From an uncultured Collinsella sp. (GTDB lineage: Bacteria; Actinomycetota; Coriobacteriia; Coriobacteriales; Coriobacteriaceae), in contig CAAECW010000084.1 of NCBI GenBank assembly GCA_900754445.1, positions 1 through 17,309 of the forward strand: 17,309 bases of DNA, read 5' to 3'. Both the position numbers and the translations under genes were made by a program. The notes beneath the pieces were generated by a model, which did not search any database, was not told the origin of the DNA, and was given only the letters and a program-made list of their open reading frames with translations. Of this stretch, positions 14,834 to 17,309 are shown piece after piece (positions within the stretch are counted from its first letter, which is position 1; every line of letters starts with the position of its first letter).

Positions 14834-16015
14834 CTACAGCTGCTCGGCCGGACGCTCGGGCGAGCTAAAGCCCGAATCGAACGTGACGACGCACGAGACG
14901 TCGGGCCGGCGCTCATGCACGATGCGCGTGACGAGCTCCAGCAGCTCCTCGTCGGATATGTCAAAGCCGTCGGGACGCACCAGGTCAAACGAAACGAACC
15001 CGTCGTGCTCGTGCAGGTCGTGGATGGAGAGCGCGGGATCGATCTGCATGACGCCGCGCTTGACCCAGCCGCGCAGGTCGTCGCCGGTTGTCGCGATGGG
15101 GTCGCAGTGCAGCGTGATCCCAATGCCCATCTGGCGCTTGATGTCGTGCTCGATGGTGTCCAGGATCTCGTGGTGCTCAAACGCGTCGCCCTCGCCGGGC
15201 ATCTCCACGTGGGCGCTGGCAAACTGACGACCGGGGCCGTAGTCGTGCACCATCAGGTCGTGTGTGCCCAAGACCTGCGGATAGGACATGATCTTGTCGC
15301 GGATTGCCTGGACGAGCTTGGGGTCGGGCGCTTGCCCCAGCAACGGGCTGATGGCGTTGCGCACTAGGCCCATGCCGCTGATGCAGATGAAGATGCCCAC
15401 ACCCAGGCCTGCCCAGCCATCGAGGTCAAAGCCGGTCGTCTGCGAAATAAGCGCCGCCACCAAGACCGAGCCCGAGGTGATGACGTCGTTTTTGGAGTCC
15501 TGTGCTGTGGCGATGAGCGTCTCCGAGTCGATGCGATCGCCCAGCGTGCGGTTGAACGCTGCCATCCAGAGCTTAACGAGCATGGACAAGACGAGGGCGG
15601 CTAAGGAGAGCACCGAATATGCAGTGGGGGAAGGCTTGATGATCTTAGTGACCGACTCGAGGATCAGATTGATGCCGACGGCGCAAACCAGGACGGCGAC
15701 GAACAGGCCGGCGAGGTACTCATAGCGACCGTGGCCATAGGGGTGGCCTTCGTCTGCCGGGCGGCTGGCAAGGCGGAACCCGAGCAGGCTCACGATGTTG
15801 CTCGAGGCATCGGAGAGGTTGTTGAAAGCGTCGGCGATGAGGGAGACGGAGCCGGCGAGCAGGCCCGCGATGCCCTTGGCCAGGCACAGGGTGATGTTGA
15901 GGCCAATGCAGACGAGGCCTGCGGAAAAGCCCGCGTTGGTGCGGCAAGATGCATCGACCGGCTCGCTCTCGCTGCCGGGAACAAGCGTATGTACCAGCCG
16001 ATTTACAAATAGCAT
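14834..16015 (-). CDS. Cation diffusion facilitator, probable Mn2+ exporter type
   Basis: A 393-residue inner-membrane metal/H+ antiporter with six predicted helices (about 30-222) and a long cytoplasmic C-terminus. Helix 2 reads ADAFNNLSD, giving N65-x3-D69, and helix 5 reads QDSKND, giving D173-x3-D177. This ND-DD set matches Mn2+-exporting members (MntE type), unlike the DD-HD set of zinc exporters. HPYGHGRYEY (91-100) is the usual loop motif after helix 2. The first cytoplasmic domain (about 228-307) has THDLMVHDYG and HHEILDTIEHDI. A second, similar block (about 322-380, SIHDLHEHDG ... VSFDLVRPD) follows, a duplication also seen in Firmicutes homologues. The start at 16015 was chosen because GAGGA lies eight bases upstream on the minus strand; the frame is open 53 codons further but without homology. 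It runs divergent from the zinc-ribbon gene and convergent with the membrane protein gene. Metal specificity is inferred from motifs only. Confidence 0.9.
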   Translation of the reverse strand: MLFVNRLVHTLVPGSESEPVDASCRTNAGFSAGLVCIGLNITLCLAKGIAGLLAGSVSLIADAFNNLSDASSNIVSLLGFRLASRPADEGHPYGHGRYEYLAGLFVAVLVCAVGINLILESVTKIIKPSPTAYSVLSLAALVLSMLVKLWMAAFNRTLGDRIDSETLIATAQDSKNDVITSGSVLVAALISQTTGFDLDGWAGLGVGIFICISGMGLVRNAISPLLGQAPDPKLVQAIRDKIMSYPQVLGTHDLMVHDYGPGRQFASAHVEMPGEGDAFEHHEILDTIEHDIKRQMGIGITLHCDPIATTGDDLRGWVKRGVMQIDPALSIHDLHEHDGFVSFDLVRPDGFDISDEELLELVTRIVHERRPDVSCVVTFDSGFSSPERPAEQL

Positions 16016-16023
16016 AGCGGTCG

Positions 16024-16028
16024 TCCTC
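16024..16028 (-). promoter_or_regulatory. Ribosome binding site that decides the CDF start
   Basis: GAGGA on the minus strand sits eight bases before the ATG at 16015. The upstream in-frame ATG at about 16036 lacks any such site. Confidence 0.55.
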
Positions 16029-16073
16029 ACAATCATGTTTAAGGGGATAGTGTAGCTCGCGCGGGGGCGCCGT

Positions 16074-16113
16074 GCACCGATGCTCAGAAAATGCAGCAAT
16101 AGTCTGCCGGTGC
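16074..16113 (-). other. Possible structured leader upstream of the CDF gene
   Basis: GCACCG (16074-16079) pairs with CGGTGC (16108-16113), and directly inside it GCAG (16093-16096) pairs with CTGC (16104-16107). On the minus strand this would lie in the CDF leader if transcription starts further upstream. I could not match it to the yybP-ykoY manganese riboswitch or any other known class. Confidence 0.25.
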
Positions 16114-16167
16114 TAACGAGCGAGCCTTCTCGTCTGCCTGGGTGGTCCATTTTGGGCCACATGGGTA

Positions 16168-16196
16168 TGGGCATGTGCCTGTTTGCTCGACATACT
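16168..16196 (+). promoter_or_regulatory. Candidate promoter of the zinc-ribbon gene
   Basis: TGGGCA (16168-16173), a 17-base spacer, and CATACT (16191-16196) each match four of six consensus bases. The -10 lies inside a perfect palindrome. Confidence 0.4.
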
Positions 16197-16205
16197 TAAT
16201 GTCGA
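16187..16205. promoter_or_regulatory. Perfect 7-5-7 palindrome, candidate operator
   Basis: TCGACAT-ACTTA-ATGTCGA is a perfect 19-base inverted repeat between the divergent CDF and zinc-ribbon genes, covering the candidate -10 box. Its size and place suit a dimeric helix-turn-helix regulator. It could alternatively form an RNA hairpin at the start of the transcript. Confidence 0.5.
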
Positions 16206-16233
16206 CAGCCCCTGTGCAAAGGAGGACGTTTCC

Positions 16234-17309
16234 ATGGACGAGATGTTTGCCATTAAATGTCAAAACTGCGGCGGCCCTATGTACTCGCACCAAGCTAAGC
16301 GCAGCTTTGAGTGCGCTTATTGCGGTGCGGTCATTCCGTGGCAGGCGGACGCCGGAGAGCCCAAGAGCGCTTTGGGCATTCGCCATACGCCGTTGACGGT
16401 AGTGGATGGACTGCTCAAGCTCACGCATGTGTCGCAACTCGAGCGCCCGGAGGACCCGGACTGGTATTTCTTCAATTCGCACTGGCGCAATCAGTCGGTC
16501 CTGGAACATCTGCTGTGGGAGGACCGCGGCACGGCGCAGGAGTTCCAAGAAGCGACGCACGTGAGCATTCCTTGTCCCTTCTGCGGAGCGTCCTTTGAGG
16601 GCGAGTCAACGCAGCGTGTGTTTGAGTGCCCGTCCTGCGGCAACAAGATCGGCATTGCCGACCTGCTCAAGCCCGGTACCTTCAGCAAGCGTCTGACCAT
16701 GGGCGTGGGTGCAGAGTATGTGCCGGAGCAGGGTATTCCCTGCGAAATCTCGCCGCAGCAGGCACGTGCCAACGCGCTGCAGCTGGTGCGCCAGTATCCG
16801 GATGCCTTTGCCGGGCACGACGTGGAAGACGCGATCCAAAACGACATGATGCTCTTCTATTTCCCCATGGCGCTGGCGGACTTGCGCATGATGGCGAGCT
16901 TCCCGGGCAAGGGCCTGAGCAAGGAGGCCTTGGTGTACTACGAGGTGCTCGACTGGGCATACCCCAGGGCAAACTACCTGGACGTTCGCCTCATGGGCAT
17001 TTTGGAGCCGTGGGACTTTGCCAAGGTCGGTCCGTTCGATCCCGCCATGCAGGAAGGTGACTTTCGCGTTGTCTCAGTCGATGCGTCTACCAAGGACCAG
17101 GTGGTCATTGATAAGTTGGCGCTCGACGTTGCGGGCAACGACGCCGAGGCTGTACTGGGGCTCAATAAAAAGAGCATTCGCATGTGGGCGCGCAAGGCCC
17201 GCAAACATAAGGACGGCCTGGTGATGGTGCCGGTCTACTTTGTCGATCGTCCGGCGACAGACGGCCGCGATGGCGAGCAGGTGCGCATTGCCGTAAACGG
17301 CCAGACGGG
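16234..17309 (+). CDS. Protein with two N-terminal zinc ribbons, function unknown, 3' truncated
   Basis: The frame runs from ATG 16234 to the window end without a stop (358 codons), so the C-terminus is missing. AAAGGAGG sits eight bases before the ATG. Two CxxC...CxxC zinc ribbons are clear: C9/C12 with C27/C30 (KCQNCGGPM ... CAYCG) and C114/C117 with C132/C135 (PCPFCGASF ... CPSCGNKIG). Between them lies an 80-residue segment with LEHLLWEDRGTAQEF. After the second ribbon come about 220 soluble-looking residues, including FYFPMALADLRMM, LDVRLMGILEPWDF and MVPVYFVDR. There is no signal peptide or membrane segment in the visible part. The layout recalls loosely described TFIIB-type zinc-ribbon proteins of Gram-positive anaerobes, but I do not recognise a function. 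It is divergent from the CDF gene and has a palindrome at its promoter. The third-position GC pattern confirms that this frame is coding. Confidence 0.85.
   Translation, partial: MDEMFAIKCQNCGGPMYSHQAKRSFECAYCGAVIPWQADAGEPKSALGIRHTPLTVVDGLLKLTHVSQLERPEDPDWYFFNSHWRNQSVLEHLLWEDRGTAQEFQEATHVSIPCPFCGASFEGESTQRVFECPSCGNKIGIADLLKPGTFSKRLTMGVGAEYVPEQGIPCEISPQQARANALQLVRQYPDAFAGHDVEDAIQNDMMLFYFPMALADLRMMASFPGKGLSKEALVYYEVLDWAYPRANYLDVRLMGILEPWDFAKVGPFDPAMQEGDFRVVSVDASTKDQVVIDKLALDVAGNDAEAVLGLNKKSIRMWARKARKHKDGLVMVPVYFVDRPATDGRDGEQVRIAVNGQT

Noticed and set aside
16016..16233. yybP-ykoY manganese riboswitch upstream of the Mn-type transporter
   Set aside because: I looked for its conserved loop sequences on the minus strand and did not find them.
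16084..16560. 158-codon minus-strand frame upstream of the CDF gene
   Set aside because: It overlaps the well-supported zinc-ribbon gene and the divergent promoter region, and shows no motif.
1..17309. CRISPR arrays, insertion sequences, tRNA genes or toxin-antitoxin pairs
   Set aside because: I saw no regularly spaced direct repeats, transposase motifs, cloverleaf sequences or small gene pairs; intergenic gaps are all under 220 bases.

Overview
The window looks like chromosome from a high-GC, strictly anaerobic actinobacterium, most likely a Coriobacteriia (Collinsella-like) species. The grounds are strong G/C bias at third codon positions, an actinobacterial-type DnaE with the PDVNES motif, a one-iron superoxide reductase, formate-tetrahydrofolate ligase, and dense packing with GGAGG/AAAGGA ribosome binding sites. 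The taxonomic call is inference. Nothing in the window looks mobile: I see no transposase, integrase, tRNA, rRNA or CRISPR array, and no stretch over 300 bases lacks a gene.

Layout. (1) 1-6873: the 3' part of dnaE (replicative polymerase alpha subunit; about 85 N-terminal residues lie outside the window), followed after 28 bases by a large SWIM/SNF2 helicase-like ATPase. (2) 7024-7464: a small superoxide reductase gene closed by a strong intrinsic terminator. (3) 7504-9489: a full-length relative of glutamine-dependent NAD+ synthetase in which the catalytic residues of both the glutaminase and the synthetase domain appear to be replaced. This is the most unusual object in the window. (4) 9627-11835: a tightly overlapping ruvC-ruvA-ruvB operon for Holliday-junction processing. 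(5) 11982-13710: fhs (formate-tetrahydrofolate ligase) with its own promoter and terminator. (6) 13829-14815: a single-pass membrane protein with three N-terminal [DE]-x-T-[TR]-V motifs, a PASTA-like extracytoplasmic domain and a seven-residue repeat tail. (7) 14834-16015, minus strand: a cation diffusion facilitator with a Mn2+-type metal site. (8) 16016-16233: a divergent regulatory region with a perfect 7-5-7 palindrome over a candidate promoter. (9) 16234 to the end: a protein with two zinc ribbons, of unknown function, cut by the window edge.

Themes. DNA replication and recombination (dnaE, SNF2 ATPase, ruvCAB) make up about half of the window. The rest is anaerobic housekeeping (superoxide reductase, one-carbon metabolism, metal export) plus three poorly characterised proteins: the NadE-like protein, the PASTA-like membrane protein and the zinc-ribbon protein. 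All functional statements come from reading motifs by eye; no database search was run.
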